Of a DNA stretch of 64,000 bases, positions 1 through 12,145 are shown piece after piece. Under the pieces are notes generated by a model. The model made no database searches and had not been told where the DNA came from. It saw only the letters and a program-made list of their open reading frames with translations. The stretch spans positions 626,803-690,802 of the forward strand of contig MNCI01036144.1 of NCBI GenBank assembly GCA_015680685.1. Direction: 5' to 3'. Position 1 is the first letter of the stretch, and each line of letters begins with the position of its first letter. The stretch is from Gnetum montanum (taxonomy: Eukaryota > Streptophyta > Gnetopsida > Gnetales > Gnetaceae). Both the position numbers and the translations under genes were made by a program.

Positions 1-150
1 TAAGACTTTTCATTTTGAATCTCCAAGGTATACATTTGCATCTAGTAGGTAAAGTTGAGTTATAAAGTTCTACTTAAGTTTTACAAAAGTTTCATGTTGG
101 TTATATATCCTAGGTACATGTAGTCATCTAATTCTAGTTCCAATAATTCC
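1..150 (+). repeat. SINE-like element, copy 1 (5' part cut by window edge)
   Basis: This stretch shares its order of words with better copies at 14933, 15513, 50946 and 51492: ctccaag, then ctagt, then agttataaagttct, then a tatatatc..taggt block, then ttccaata. About 30 bp are inserted in the middle relative to the others. It is recognised only by comparison with the other copies; the tRNA-like head is missing because the window starts here. Confidence 0.45.
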
Positions 151-774
151 CTTCTTGAATCCACTAGTCCCAACTACAAAGTCAATGGAAGTCATAGCTT
201 GACATGGAATTAAATTAAAATAATACTTAACTATTAAAAAATAGCAATTCAATTGACAATTTTATTTAATATTGAATAAACTGAAATATGTTTGGAGCTT
301 AAGTTCATTGATATTAAGTTTCTACATCCAAAACTTTGGTATGACTCACTTGAAATCCATATGAGACATGAAGATGATTGATATCAAATTGACTATCAAA
401 TACTTACCATTTCATATGAACAATCAATATCTATCTAAAAGGACAAGGGATACATTCAAACGTATAAAACTTATAGAGAAATCAAACTTGTAAGTAACAT
501 CATAAAGTTATGGTAAATATTTTATTCATCAATGTTTAAGATAAGCATCAATTATTATGCGAAAGAGTTGGTATTATGATGCTTAATTTCATTTTATACC
601 TAGAAAATCATCTATGAAAGTTACCTTTTTTGCTAAAACTACTAATGGAAATATTTAGATGTATAAAAGAGAGTTACATATTATTTTCATTAACATGGAG
701 AAATCTTAGGATAGAATCCTCGAGAGATGATTTTATAGGCTTCAGATAGTAAAATATATTACTATAGAAACTAT
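151..774. other. AT-rich DNA without recognisable feature
   Basis: No long reading frame, repeat or RNA gene could be supported here. Confidence 0.6.
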
Positions 775-2260
775 AATCTTCAACTAAAGGTAGGGCCACA
801 CTATGAATCTACTTCAAGTTTCAAGTATTAGCAAAATGCTCAAATTTTATCACCCATGGTTATCATTGAGTTTCATGTTGTAGTATTTAGAAAGAAATAG
901 AAAAATAGTAAAAATAAAGTAAAAGAAATAATTTCAAAAAAAGAAAGAAAATTAATTCACCATGAAGAAGGAGGTACATCTTGCAAATAAGCTATAAATA
1001 CAATCTCCTTAGCTCATTTTGCATACAAGAGTTTGAAAAAGCAATGAAGTAGTCATGCAACTATGGGCATCATTAAGCTATTCTTTCTTCTTTAAAGTTA
1101 AATTTTCTATATTTTTAAAGTTTTTCTTCATTCTATTATATTTCTCAACTAAATCATTTTCCAATTTTGATATCACAATACTTTCAAAGCTCACTAAGAA
1201 AAGAATCATTATAGTTTAACCAATACTCATACATTATATTAAAAGTCCTACTAACAATAACCTCACAATTTTTACAATATTATAAACCTTCACAAAATTA
1301 AACATTAAATTACTTGACTTTACACTTCTTAATTATCAAAACAAATACTCCAAAGTAACTTTTCATTTGTTTTAAGAATAATTTTTAAGAAGTTAATGAA
1401 AATATATTTGTATAAATTTATATACTGATTATTACATGATTAATATTCAAATGTAGTTATGCTTATATTATTTTCTTTCAAATTATATTATATTTGAAGC
1501 TTCTAATGAAGATGATGTGTGTTTGTATATATATACAAGTTATAAGCACTATTTTTATGAAGAATAAGTTAATGTAATGAAGTTTTAATCATCCTAGAAG
1601 AATTTCATGTGTATCTTATTTCAATTGGGCAAATCAATGTCTTCAAATACCTAATATCTACAAAAGTTTTGTTATGAGAAATTGTATTGTAGGTCTAAGA
1701 ATCATCTATAAAGATTTTTCAAAGAATCATGAAATTCTCTCGTGAATGAAAAGTGCTTGTTTAAGTTCTCTTCAATTATGAATATTATATTATAGATATG
1801 TACCATATATTTCTAAAAAGATCTCTAAGGTCTAAGTTCCGTACATATTAGTATTAACAAAAGCTTATTTATAAAAATCATTTTATCTTAGTTTGGTTCA
1901 AGTATACCTCAAAAAAATTTAATTAATCAATGGTAAAATATTTATTTATAACTCAATATTTAAAAACTATTTTGATATCAATCATTTCTTCAAATTAAAC
2001 AAAAGTGTCAAAAGCCTTTAAATGAACATTATATAAATTCAAATTCTGGGATTATAGAGATATAAATATTTTAGTCATCATGATCAAAAATAACTTAAGA
2101 GTCTATTATTAAATTCCTTATATTTTTTTATTTTTCATATTTTTAGTGACTGTTATTTAGTTTAAAGGGTAAAAGAAATTTATTATTAGTAACCAAATTT
2201 CATGTTCATATCATATATGTTAAAAGCTCTAACATCGTTAACATTCATGCTTCTACTCAC
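775..2260 (+). repeat. ancient LTR-like repeat, copy A
   Basis: This block is colinear with 4070-4654 plus 9908-10990. Shared landmarks in the same order include a tatcattgagtttcatgttgtag-type block (about 850-885 versus 4110-4150), a TATA-like ctataaata (about 991 versus 4268), the 17-mer ataagttaatgtaatga (1564-1580 versus 10121-10137), an attatgaatatt block (about 1777 versus 10540) and a ttatcttagtttggttcaagt block (about 1883 versus 10640). A promoter-like TATA box followed by a long transcribed-looking part suggests an LTR. The ends are too decayed to place, and no PBS or PPT was identified. Confidence 0.5.
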
Positions 2261-2774
2261 AATGGTACTCAAGTTTCAAGGTGTAAGAAGTTCAAGAAAA
2301 AGAGACAAGGTACATTAAATGTAAAAACTATTAAACCTTAAGGCATCTTTTTTTAATTAAAATTTAAATTTCTGGATGATTTTTCATTTTACAAGTGGAT
2401 CCAAGTTCAACATTCAAGACTTGAATTCTAATTAATGTATCATGTTAAATACAATGCAAACAAAAAATGAATGGTAGAAATATCATTAATGTCACATTCA
2501 TGAATGTACTTTTTCATTATTTTAAGCTATGATGATATAACAAAATTTCTTACAATTTACCACAAAAATTAAAATAATTAAAAAAGATATGTAAGTATGA
2601 CTTGAAGAAGGCATGTAGCCCAAAAATATCTAAAACAAAGTCCAAAGAAGTAAATAAAGGCAAAATAGAAAGGAAAAAGCTCAAAGAGTGAATACATTAG
2701 AGGTAAGAATATTGCTATCAAGAAATGAGCAAGGCTAAAAGACAACCAAAATAACTTAAAAGATCCTACATAAT

Positions 2775-4190
2775 TAAAGGAAGTCATAAAATAAAATTTC
2801 TTATTAAAAATATTCCTAAAAACAAAAACAAAAAAAAAATAAAAAAACAAGTCAATAATGAAATAAAACTTTGCATCTATATAACAAGTAAATAGTCTTA
2901 TAAAAAAAATTAGATAACAAAACAACACAAAATAATCAAGAAAAAAAAACATAATTCAAGAAAATTTCATCACAAGTTTCATCCCTTAAATCTTAAAAGG
3001 ATTCAAGTCCTCCCATCACTCAAGATTGAGCATCATTATCACAAGACAAGTATAAGTATGAATCAAATCACAAACTATTTGATAAAGTCTTAAAAGTCAA
3101 GTATTTCTCAAATATTCAAGCCTTACTTTCAACAATAGTAAAAGTCAAGGAAAATAACAATTAAAAAAAAGGTAATCATCATCATCTCATGTTCAAGAAT
3201 CAACCATTTACCAATAGAGCCACATTAAATATCAAGTTTAACTTAAAGATTTAAGAAAGAAATATAGTAGTATCAATATAAATCTTAATACATTATCAAG
3301 AATTAAAACAAAAAGCATCAATCATTTTACAAAGTTATTAAAACATCTCCAAAATTTTATTATTAAAGGATGGGCTATTATGTTTTATAAAAATGTTCAA
3401 ATTTTTTCCATGTTTTGTCATTAAGTTTCATGTTATAATGGTTAAAAAGAAAATTTAAGATCATAAGAAAGTTAGTAGAATAATTGAAAGAAGTTACAAG
3501 ATAAAATTTATTATCAAAAAATTTCACCAAAATACAAACTTAAAAAGAAAAGTCTAAGTCAATAATGAAGGAATACTTTGCATCCATAAGACAATTAGAT
3601 AGTCATCTCAAAAGTTTGAAAAATAATAAAAAGAAGAATAATTAAGAAGGAATTCAAGGATAAAAGTTCATCACAAGTTTTATCCCCACAAGTTTTAAAA
3701 AGATATAATCCCTTCTATCATTCAAGATTAAGTACCATCCTTACAAAACATGTAAAAAGATAAATCAAAGTACAAATAATTTGCTAAAATCTAAAAGTAT
3801 TATCTATTTCTTAAATATTCAAACCTTGGATTCATAAGGAATAGTAATAAGGAGAGTAAGAAAAAATTAATTATCATCATTTCAAGTTCAGGGTCAACAT
3901 TTCAAGAAGAAAGTAACATTAAATCTTATATTCAACTTATAGATTTAAGAAAAACAAAACATCAACATTAAACTAAATACATCATATGAAACTAGGACAA
4001 TAAGCATCAATAGAAGAAGAAGATTTAAGCATTTTAAACAATCCATTAGAACATATAAAAAATTTTGTGATTGAAGTGTAGACTATTATGTTTTAGGAAA
4101 AATACCTAAATTTTCTTCATGTTTTATCATTAAGTTCTATATTGTAATGGTTAGAAAAAAACATTTTAAGATCATATGGAATTTCAAAAA
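2775..4190 (+). repeat. two diverged tandem units of about 707 bp
   Basis: The word gtcaataatg recurs at 2851 and 3558 (spacing 707). It is followed in both units by a colinear series: actttgcatc, an agacaa/aacaag block, catcacaagtttcatcc-like, attcaagccttactttcaac-like, and finally gggctattatgttttat-like sequence (about 3370 and 4080). The closing segment also matches the start of the LTR-like copies at about 820 and 4085. No coding potential is visible. This may be the internal part of the decayed LTR element. Confidence 0.5.
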
Positions 4191-4654
4191 ACTAAAATTA
4201 CAAGAAAAATTTTTAAAAAGAAATGTGGATTAATTCAATATGAAGGAGCTAGATCCCCACAAAATCTATAAATAGAATCCTCAAGCATAATTTTGACATA
4301 AAAATTTGAAAGAGCAGTGATGTAATCTTGCAACTATAGTTATTATCAAGTTTCTTTCTTTTTCTCAAGTTCCCTTTTCTATTCCTTGGAAACTAGTGTG
4401 TACTCTATCATGACGCTCAACTAAATCCTTTCATAAATTCCTTTTTAATTTTGATATTAGAATCATTCAAAATCTTTCTAAAGAAAATACCTACAAAGTT
4501 TGAACTAAAACCCTCACAATATCTCACAATCCCACTTAGAGTTATTTTAAAATTCATATAATGTTAGAAATTATTATAAAATCGTAATTCACTTTAATGT
4601 AAAATATTAAATAATTAAATGTTATATTTCTTAAATTTTCATCTTTTAATTATT
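4070..4654 (+). repeat. ancient LTR-like repeat, copy B, left part (interrupted by LINE)
   Basis: This is the left half of the second LTR-like copy; the right half resumes at 9908. It contains ctataaatag at about 4267, aligning with ctataaatac in copy A, followed by matching gcaatga/gcagtga and gcaactat words. The break coincides exactly with the LINE target-site duplication, so the LTR-like repeat is older than the LINE. Confidence 0.5.
4640..4654. repeat. LINE target-site duplication, left copy
   Basis: CATCTTTTAATTATT is identical to 9893-9907 on the other side of the LINE. It directly abuts the poly-T that represents the poly-A tail of the minus-strand element. Confidence 0.9.
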
Positions 4655-4819
4655 TTTTTTTGAAAAAGGTCGAGCTAAATGTATTTCAAAAAAACCAGCT
4701 ATACAGAGTACAGCGCNGTCAGGTCATACTGAACATACCATAATCCATGTTATCCTTTTTTTTTGAAAAAGATCGAGCTAAATGTATTTCAAAAAAACCA
4801 GCTATACTGAGTACAGCGC
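4653..4819 (-). repeat. duplicated LINE 3' end with an N between the copies
   Basis: A 64-bp block starting with poly-T (4653-4716) recurs at 4756-4819 with two differences. An N at 4717 sits directly at the end of the first copy, and 38 bp of unrelated sequence separate the copies. This is either a real duplicated tail or a scaffolding artefact; the N favours the second. Confidence 0.75.
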
Positions 4820-5299
4820 AGGCCAGGACCGCTGACCCCACTCCCACCAAAGAATTTCCCAGGGGCTGCCCACAGCAGCCCCGTCAATGCCACCTCACCA
4901 ACGAAAGACTGCCCACCCACATTGTGCAAACTGTAGACCTCCCCCCCGACACTCCATCAACCAGTGGCGGCAACCAACCGTGGGACGGGAACGTGGACTT
5001 AATTCTTGCTGGGCTGGCCTGGTCCATCCTCCCTGCGGCGTCTGAATTCTTCGATGATTTGGGCAATGCCGGTCCTGCGGTTGGGGGTGCTTACCTTCTA
5101 GGCCTGCAGAGGTGGGTTCAGCGTTCTTTCCCCCCGTATGTCATTGATTTCAGCAGTAAGCTCATGTCTCTCTTCCGCCGGGATCTGGATTCGATTCTTG
5201 ATCTGCCCCTGGGCAAAGTCGTGGTGGGTGGACTGTCCATGCGAAGTGTCCCCCCCCTGGAGCCCCGCCGCATCCGTGCCTGCTGCTTGTGAGGTTCGA

Positions 5300-8200
5300 G
5301 TGTTGTGTGAGGAGCCATGGCGAAGGTAATTTCATCCCAAAGCTTAGCGATCTTCATGCAAAGGATGCTCATAGNNNNNGTGCTGCACCGTTGAAGATGC
5401 AGTCATTTCTAGCCCACCACAGGACCTAGAGCACAGCGAGCATTGCCGAGTTACCCGAGAACTCTGGGGTGCGGAGCCCGGCCGTTTTCCAGAGCTGCAC
5501 GGTCACCTGACAGTCATGGACGAAGTGCTGCAGTGTTTCGTCATGCTGATTGCACAAAGGGTATTGGGGGTTGATGCCCATGCCCCTGGACTTCAGAACC
5601 GCGCGAACCGGGAGGGCTTGGTGGAGGATCAGCCAACCGAAGGTTTTGATCTTTTCAGGGAGGATACCCTTCCACAGCCGCATCCAGCGCGGATCGGCTA
5701 GGAACAGCTTCTGCAAGAGCTAATGTGAGTGCAGGTGGATCCCATCCGCGCTATCCATCGATCCCACTTGCGTGCAGAGCTGCCTCCAAGTGTGGGAGTC
5801 AGAGGTGGCCGCCGTCCAGGGGCTGTACTTATTTCACAGGATTTGGACCCAGAGGGAGGGATCATCGTTGTCAGTGACCAGGAGGTGCAGGAGTTTATGA
5901 TGCCCCAGGGCAGCCTCTAGCGTGAAGGGAAGGAGGCCAATGCCACCGGCGTACCGGGGCCGTGCGATTTTGGACCAAGCCAAGAGGTGTAACTTCTTAC
6001 CTCCCTTCCCGCCAGACCAGACAAAATCGTGGATGATCTGGTCGATCTTGGCAATGGCTCCGAGGGGGGGGAGGAGGCCATCGAGGTAGCAAACCTCACC
6101 ATGGCCCCCAGCACAGCAAATGCCAGCACCATATTCCCCTTGCGAGACAGGAATTTATTTGTCCAGTGGGCCGCACGTTTCTGGATTTTTGCAATGAGGG
6201 CCTGCCAGGTCCGTTGCCTGTGCCAGTTGTACATGGGGATGCCCAGGTACTTGTCATCCGCCTCCCCTGTGAGGATCCCCAAGATTTGGATAATTTTGCT
6301 GTGTACCAAGGGGTGCACGTGGGTGAAGAATAAGGCCGATTTCCCTTGATTGAGTACCAGGCCCACTTCCTTGTGCAGCTGATCGAGGGCCCTCAGAATC
6401 GCCCTGGCCTGCGGGACCGCGGCCCTGGTGTACAGCATGGAGTCGTCTGCGAAATGTGCAGTGAGATAATGGATGTCGTGCACATTTAACCCCTGGACCC
6501 CTTCGGCAGTGCAGCAGGTGTGCAGGAGATCCATCATTATCAGGAAGAGGAGCAGGGATAGCAAGTCTCCTTGGCGAAGCCCGCGGCCTGTTCCCTAAAA
6601 GCCCCACAATTGCCCATCAATATCTAACGAATACCGTCCTCCCTGCTGTATCTGTAGGCAGAGTTCCACAAAGGCAGGGTCAAACCCTTTAGCAAGTAAA
6701 ACTGATTTTAAGGCGGCCCAGCTGACGGAATCGTAGGCCTTGGTAATGTCTAACTTGATGTAGAGGCCCAGAAGTTTGGCCTTCCTAAGGGAGTGCTGGA
6801 TTTCCTGAAGCAATAGGACCTGGTCCTGAAGGTAACGGCCCTTCAGAAAAGCTGCTTGGTGCTTACCAACGAGATGGATCATGAGCGGCCGCAGTCTGTC
6901 CACTAGCAAGCGAGAGAAGAGTCGCAGCAAAGAATTGCAGACCCCGATGGGATGGAAATGGTCTCGGGAAGTCGGATTTTCTATTTTCGGGATTAAAACT
7001 ACGCGTGAACAATTTATTTCTTTTCTGACCTGTTGCCAAGCCAACATGTGGTTAAATGTGGCCAACAGGTTTTCCCCCAGAACCTCCTCGAAATTTGAAA
7101 AGAATTCAATGGGCTAGCCATCCGGCCCTGGCGCCTTGTTCACTGGCATTTTCTGCAGCGCCGCGTGTAGCTCCTGGCACGTGAAAGGCTACAAGAGCCA
7201 GTAATTATCTTCCCGATTTAAAACTTTTTCCATGGGCACTGAAATGGGGACCGTTGGATGCCAGTCCCATACCTGCTGCCAGTACCGTAGGAGGCTATCG
7301 GCGTGCGGAGGAGCCTCGTTCTGCAGGAGGCGTTGCAACGGCCCATTCCGGGCACCGCGGAGGGCCTTCACAGCGGAGAAAAAAAAATTTGTGTGTCGAC
7401 CTCCCTCACGCAGCCACTGTATACGGGCCCGTTGGCGCCAGTAATCCTCCTCCTCGTGGTGGAGTTGAAGCTCAGCCTGGATGGTGAGCTCCTCCCCCCC
7501 GTGGTTGACCGCACGCACGTGCTGCTCCTGTTGCGCTTGGACCGCCTGTAATTTTGCCTGCAATTGACTTCGGTAGGTTTTGAACAGATATTTCTCTATT
7601 AGGCTGTAATTTTTAATTTGCTATTTCAGTGCTTTCAAACCGTTCTTGAGAAACGCGTGTGGGTCCCCCGAGGCATTGTAATTTTGCCAGATGTCCTGCA
7701 CCATTTTTCTGAGCCATGGTCTGCAGATCTAGATGCGCTCAAAACGGAAGGTGTGCGGCCGTTGAAACTCCCCACATTCCAGAGTGCAGAAAATGGGCCT
7801 ATGATCGGAGGCCATGCATGCGCCTCCGTAAGCGTGGAGGTCCCACTCCATCAGCATCTTCTCACTGGCCCACACATGGTCAATCCTGGACAGGACCCTT
7901 GCGGCGCCCTGTCTATGGTTGCTCCAGGTGAAATTACAGCCGGTAATTTCCAAATCCGTCAGCTTAAGTTGCTGTAACAGGGCAAGCAATTCCACTGCCC
8001 CGGGGGGCTTAGCCCAAGATTCGCCGATCTTTTCCCAGGAGAAGAGCTGTTGATTAAAATTACCAATTAATAGCCAACAGGCCTTCTTGGGAACCAGCAC
8101 CGCGACCCGGTAGAGCTCCTGAACCTACATCTGCCATCCTTGGGTGCCATACACATTGGTAATCCACACGTCTGGCCCCGGCAGGTCCACCGTAATACAC

Positions 8201-8435
8201 CAGTCGGACGTATCCAGGGCGTACGACTCCGCCTTGGTGAGGATCGCGAGGCTGCCCGCTCGCCCCCTGCTGGGCTATGCCACCCCAGCCACTAGAGAGT
8301 CTGAGTCTCCGTCTGCTATAATTTTGTTTCTTGCAGGGAGACAATGTCACATTTTTCGCCGCGCACTAAGCAATGCAGGGTATGTCGTTTGTAAGGGGTA
8401 CCCTGGCCCCTGCAATTCCAAGACAAGACCTTCAT
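5300..8435 (-). pseudogene. LINE ORF2 remnant: endonuclease, reverse transcriptase, zf-RVT
   Basis: ORF2 of an L1-type element would nick target DNA and copy the element RNA at the nick. The ATG at 8435 opens an APE-type endonuclease with WNCRG near the start and QETK about 35 residues on. The centre reads IGNFNQ near 8056, where the family has GDFN, so the usual Asp is Asn. SRIDHVWAS and SDHRPI follow near 7800-7860. The RT region has NKAPGPDG (with a stop directly after it), KAYDSVSW, GRGLRQGD and FADD (6442-6453). The zinc finger at 5426-5716 has LPEKIKTFGW and a CNQHDETLQHFVHDC segment. In-frame stops fall near 8130, 7729, 7186, 7130 and 6594. Frameshifts lie between 8350 and 8150 and again near 6060-5720. 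It cannot be functional. Confidence 0.9.
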
Positions 8436-8461
8436 GGAGATAGGGAGCGGTGGAACACCTC

Positions 8462-9884
8462 CTAGAGCGTGGGCTGCATGCCCAGATCCACGTAGAGCTG
8501 CGTGATTTTCTGCCGGTGGGAGTGGCTGTCCGGTCGTCCAACCTTCGCCGCGTGAAGAGATACCGTCATTCCTTTTTGCTGCAGGCTCGGTTCTGGTTCT
8601 GGTGGGGAGTTGAACTGCACCGAACCCCTACTGGTGTTAATCCAGTCTGTGACCAGGGGCAGGGATAGGACACCGTGTGAAGGGCCCTCCCCACCCGGTC
8701 GGGGCGTACTATGAGGGTCCTGCCGCATCACTGTCTCTTCCTGTGAGGGCGGCAACTGGTCATCATTGGAGTCCCCCATCAGCGCGTGAAGGTATGACCA
8801 CACCATACTGGCATCAGTCCCCTTACCCAGCTCTGATAGCCCCTCGTGTTGAGCCCCCCGCGGTATATGCGTCGCTTGTGCCCCAGAGGATGATCCCCCT
8901 CTAGGCGTAGCCTTGGAGGCCACTCCCTTTGAGACAGCGCTTTTGCCCGGACGTTGAGCCCCCTCTTTGGGGGTCGGCTGTTTCTGATTTGCAACCCGAC
9001 CCTTCCTTCCGACGATGAACCATCCATCGCCCGATGTAGCCAGGTTCCCCGCTGGGTGGCCCTGGTCACTTCGTGACCGGTGTTGGGCCTGAGCCTTCGG
9101 CTGGTTCTCGAAACAAACCTGCACCCTCTCCTCCCCCAAGTCCGTGATGAGAACCAGCACCTTGACAGGTTCTTGTGTGAGAAGAGGCCGCCAGATGTAG
9201 AACCTCACAAACCTCAGATGATCCATCCCGGCAATGGAGGGGTCAAACTTGATGAAATCCCCAAACAGATCCGCCACCGTCCGCAGAAATGTCGGCGACC
9301 AGTGTTCCAGGGGAAGGTCATACAACCGTACCCAGACCGGTGCACGTGCAAACAGCGCTGGATCCCGATGTGCCCCAGGGCGCCAGGGCCAGCCCACGCG
9401 CATCGTAGAACCATGGGCCTCCCACTAGGACATGTTCGTGCTCCTCCAAGGAGGCGAAATCAAACAGGAGGCGGTCGTCTGCCAGGCAGGAAACCGTCAC
9501 CTTGTCAAACCCCCAAGCGTTCCGGGCCCAGTGGTGGATCAAGTCAATGCGGGGTCTAGCCCCTTCAGACACAAATTTGCCTATCAGGCTGCGGTCCAAT
9601 CTGGCCAGCGTGGCTAGGTCTGGGCCTCCAACTTTGAATCTTAGTTCTGCTCCGACTCTGGAACATACTTCATCAAACTGCCGCTTCTGTCTTGGGGCCT
9701 CCTCGCCTGCTGTGCCCTCTCCTGCCGTCACTGCGTCGGCCGGCTCCGCTCCTGCAGTCTCCGTAGTTACCGTCGATCTGGTTGCTGCCACTGCCGGTCC
9801 TGATGCCGCTGCGTCTCCCATCACTCCAGTTGCTCTAGTCGCTCCCATGCTTTCGAATTTGTCAATGATCCTAGTGAATTTCAA
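8462..9884 (-). pseudogene. LINE ORF1 (gag-like, DUF4283-type) with one frameshift
   Basis: ORF1 proteins of plant L1 elements bind the element RNA. The first part (9884-9318) has an Ala/Thr-rich N-terminus, then LDRSLIGKFVSEGARPRID, a WARNAWGF segment, LLFDFASLEEHE and GGPWFYDARGLAL. This is the pattern of the DUF4283 domain common in plant LINE ORF1s. A single frameshift near 9360-9400 moves the frame to one reading APVWVRLYDLPLEHW and then a basic, Ser/Pro-rich tail with few conserved features, ending at 8462. No clear CCHC knuckle is visible. Start choice: ATG at 9884 is the most upstream in frame; ATG at 9850 is also possible. Apart from the frameshift this ORF is better preserved than ORF2. 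Confidence 0.85.
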
Positions 9885-9892
9885 CCATTGTG

Positions 9893-9907
9893 CATCTTTT
9901 AATTATT
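9893..9907. repeat. LINE target-site duplication, right copy
   Basis: Identical to 4640-4654; it marks the 5' end of the minus-strand LINE. Confidence 0.9.
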
Positions 9908-10990
9908 AGAATAATCTATTAATTTTATTTTCATTTATTTTAATAATATGCTTTACAAATTTTATGATGGTGTATTTGTACTAGTTCCTAAATGATGAAT
10001 ACACAAATCTAATTTACTTATGTTTTTTACTCTTAATTTATGTAATATTTGAAGTATATTATAAAGCATACACCCATAATAAGCAAAATTCTCTTGCAAA
10101 TTCTACAAGTTTTATGAAGCATAAGTTAATGTAATGAGTTTTTAGCCCTACTTCAAGAATTTAATATCTTATTTTAATTTAAGTGATCTAATTTTTACCA
10201 TGTTTAGGATCCTTATATTTTTTTTATTCCATGAATTTTATTTTATATCTGAGCATAGCTTTTAAATATTTAATGAAAAATTATGAAGTTGTTTCTTTTT
10301 TTTAGAGAAAATCCAAGTGCATTATCTATTTCCTTTTTTAAAAGAGAGAATATTCAAGTACTTTATCTATGCTTGGAACATATCTTCAAGCTAGTTGGGA
10401 TGCAAAATGTGTGAGCTAACCAACATAGATATAGGTGTAGGGCTACTAGTTCAAGTTCTTTCTCATGTATAAGGTGCTTGTTGAAATTATTTTAAGTTTT
10501 ATTTTGGATAAGTAAATTGATTTGAAACTTTTTATTCAATTATGAATATTTAAATTATGTTCTATACATTTCTAGAAATCTCTCTAAATTTTTTGTGAAT
10601 AAGAATTAAGAAAATCTCTTAAAGAATTTATAAGATTGGTTTTATCTAAGTTTGATTCAAGTCTTTAAAATAGGGGAAAATTAAATAGTAATTAAATATT
10701 AGTTTGTATCATTTTGCATAATTTTTCAAATGAAGTTTTTAGTTAAGTTAATTGTAAACAAAAACTTAGTAGCACATTCGCAAAAGTTTCTTAGTAATAG
10801 TCTCTAAACAAAATCAAAATATTTTAGTAAGTCTATTATATCTTCTCCATTTCTTCATATGTTTAAGTGATTCTTATTTAATTTGATGGATAATAGAAAG
10901 TTCTTATCATAGAGTGAATTTTATATTTAAATCTTATGCAATAAAAAGATATATGTCTTTAGTCCATTCTTCCATTGACACTAACTCCTT
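9908..10990 (+). repeat. ancient LTR-like repeat, copy B, right part
   Basis: This continues the copy that starts at 4070. It is colinear with about 1370-2260 of copy A, including ataagttaatgtaatga at 10121-10137 and a tcttatgcaataaaaagatatatg stretch matching the end of copy A near 2200-2220. Confidence 0.5.
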
Positions 10991-12145
10991 ATTTATTTAT
11001 CATTATTAAGGATGAGCTACATTAAGAGATAGGGAATGATATCCCTTAATGTATACTATTTGTTAATGATATTATGTTAGTACATAAATGTAAGTAGTAA
11101 TTAAATACAAATCTGGAGACCTAAAAAACTATACTAAAATCTAAGTCATTAAACATTAGTATAAGTAAAATGAAATAAATAAATGAATTTTTAGTACAAT
11201 GAAATATAAAGATTAGATTTCAAAATCAAAAAATTACGTAATAAAATTCAAATGCTTGAGATCAGTTACATAAATGGATGATAATATTAATAATGGTGTA
11301 AAAATAAAATTAAAATAAAATAGTTAAAATAATGAAAATAATTTGGTGTAATTTGTGATAAAAATAACCTTGTAAGTTGAAGGAAAAGTTCTCAAAAATT
11401 GGTACAAGACCTATCATCCTTTATAGGGAAGGATATTGGCCTATCAAAAAGTGTCAACCTTTGTATGTGCATGTGATAAAAATTCTAATGCTAAAATTAA
11501 TGTTAGGTGTCATTACAATTTATATAATAAAGAAAATTCTTTTTAGACAAAGTTTATAGTGTTAAAATTATAAATGAAAATATTACAAAAATTTATTTGA
11601 AATGGTTTAGTTATGCATTAAGAAGATAAAAGAGTACATCTATTACAATAGGTTGGTTTATTAATATGAGTAAAACTATGTATCGGGGATTCAATTGTTA
11701 AATAAGTGCATCTCTGAAGTAAGTGCATGATATCCCATAGTACTTCTAATTTAATTCAAAATAGAAAGGAAAGAAAGAAAAATAATTATGTATATTACAT
11801 TAATTACAATTTGACTTATATCTTTCATGTGCATAATACCTTATTTATCATTGAAAAATATAATTTAAATATTTTATTATATTTTATTTCATGTCCCCAC
11901 CTGCAAACCCATCTTGATCTTTGCATATACTCACATAACCAAATATGTTTTGAATCATGAATCCTCAATTCCTCATATTCAAGTATTGGATTCATTTGAT
12001 GCATAGAAGTAAAAAAACAAAGACATATATCAAAATAATTTATTTGACTTATAAGAAAAGTAAAAGATAGCAATGTATCATCAAAACTAAATGGCCTAAA
12101 AGATAACCTGCCTATTTGTGCTGGCACCAAAATTGTGCACATATA
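10991..12145. other. AT-rich DNA without recognisable feature
   Basis: Short reading frames exist (for example 11377-11559 and 11825-12142) but have AT-driven composition and no family resemblance. Confidence 0.6.

Larger units (their letters stand above)
4655..9892 (-). mobile_element. L1-like plant LINE, nearly full length, minus strand
   Basis: A GC-rich island of about 5.2 kb lies in AT-rich DNA. It is flanked by a perfect 15-bp target-site duplication and has poly-T at its left end, i.e. a poly-A tail on the minus strand. Read on the minus strand it holds a gag-like ORF1 (9884-8462), then after about 26 bp ORF2 (from 8435) with endonuclease, reverse transcriptase and zf-RVT zinc-finger regions. 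Both ORFs are broken by stops and frameshifts. The first ATG lies only 8 bp inside the right end, so the element is either full length with almost no 5' UTR or slightly 5'-truncated. Five N bases lie at 5375-5379. Confidence 0.93.

Noticed and set aside
2578-2952. 124-residue Phe/Tyr-rich minus-strand frame resembling a membrane protein
   Set aside because: It is the complement of A-rich repeat DNA; composition alone explains the hydrophobic residues, and the matching tandem unit at about 3490 does not keep the frame.
4747-9909. Many plus-strand frames inside the first LINE
   Set aside because: They are shadows of the minus-strand ORF1 and ORF2 in GC-rich DNA.
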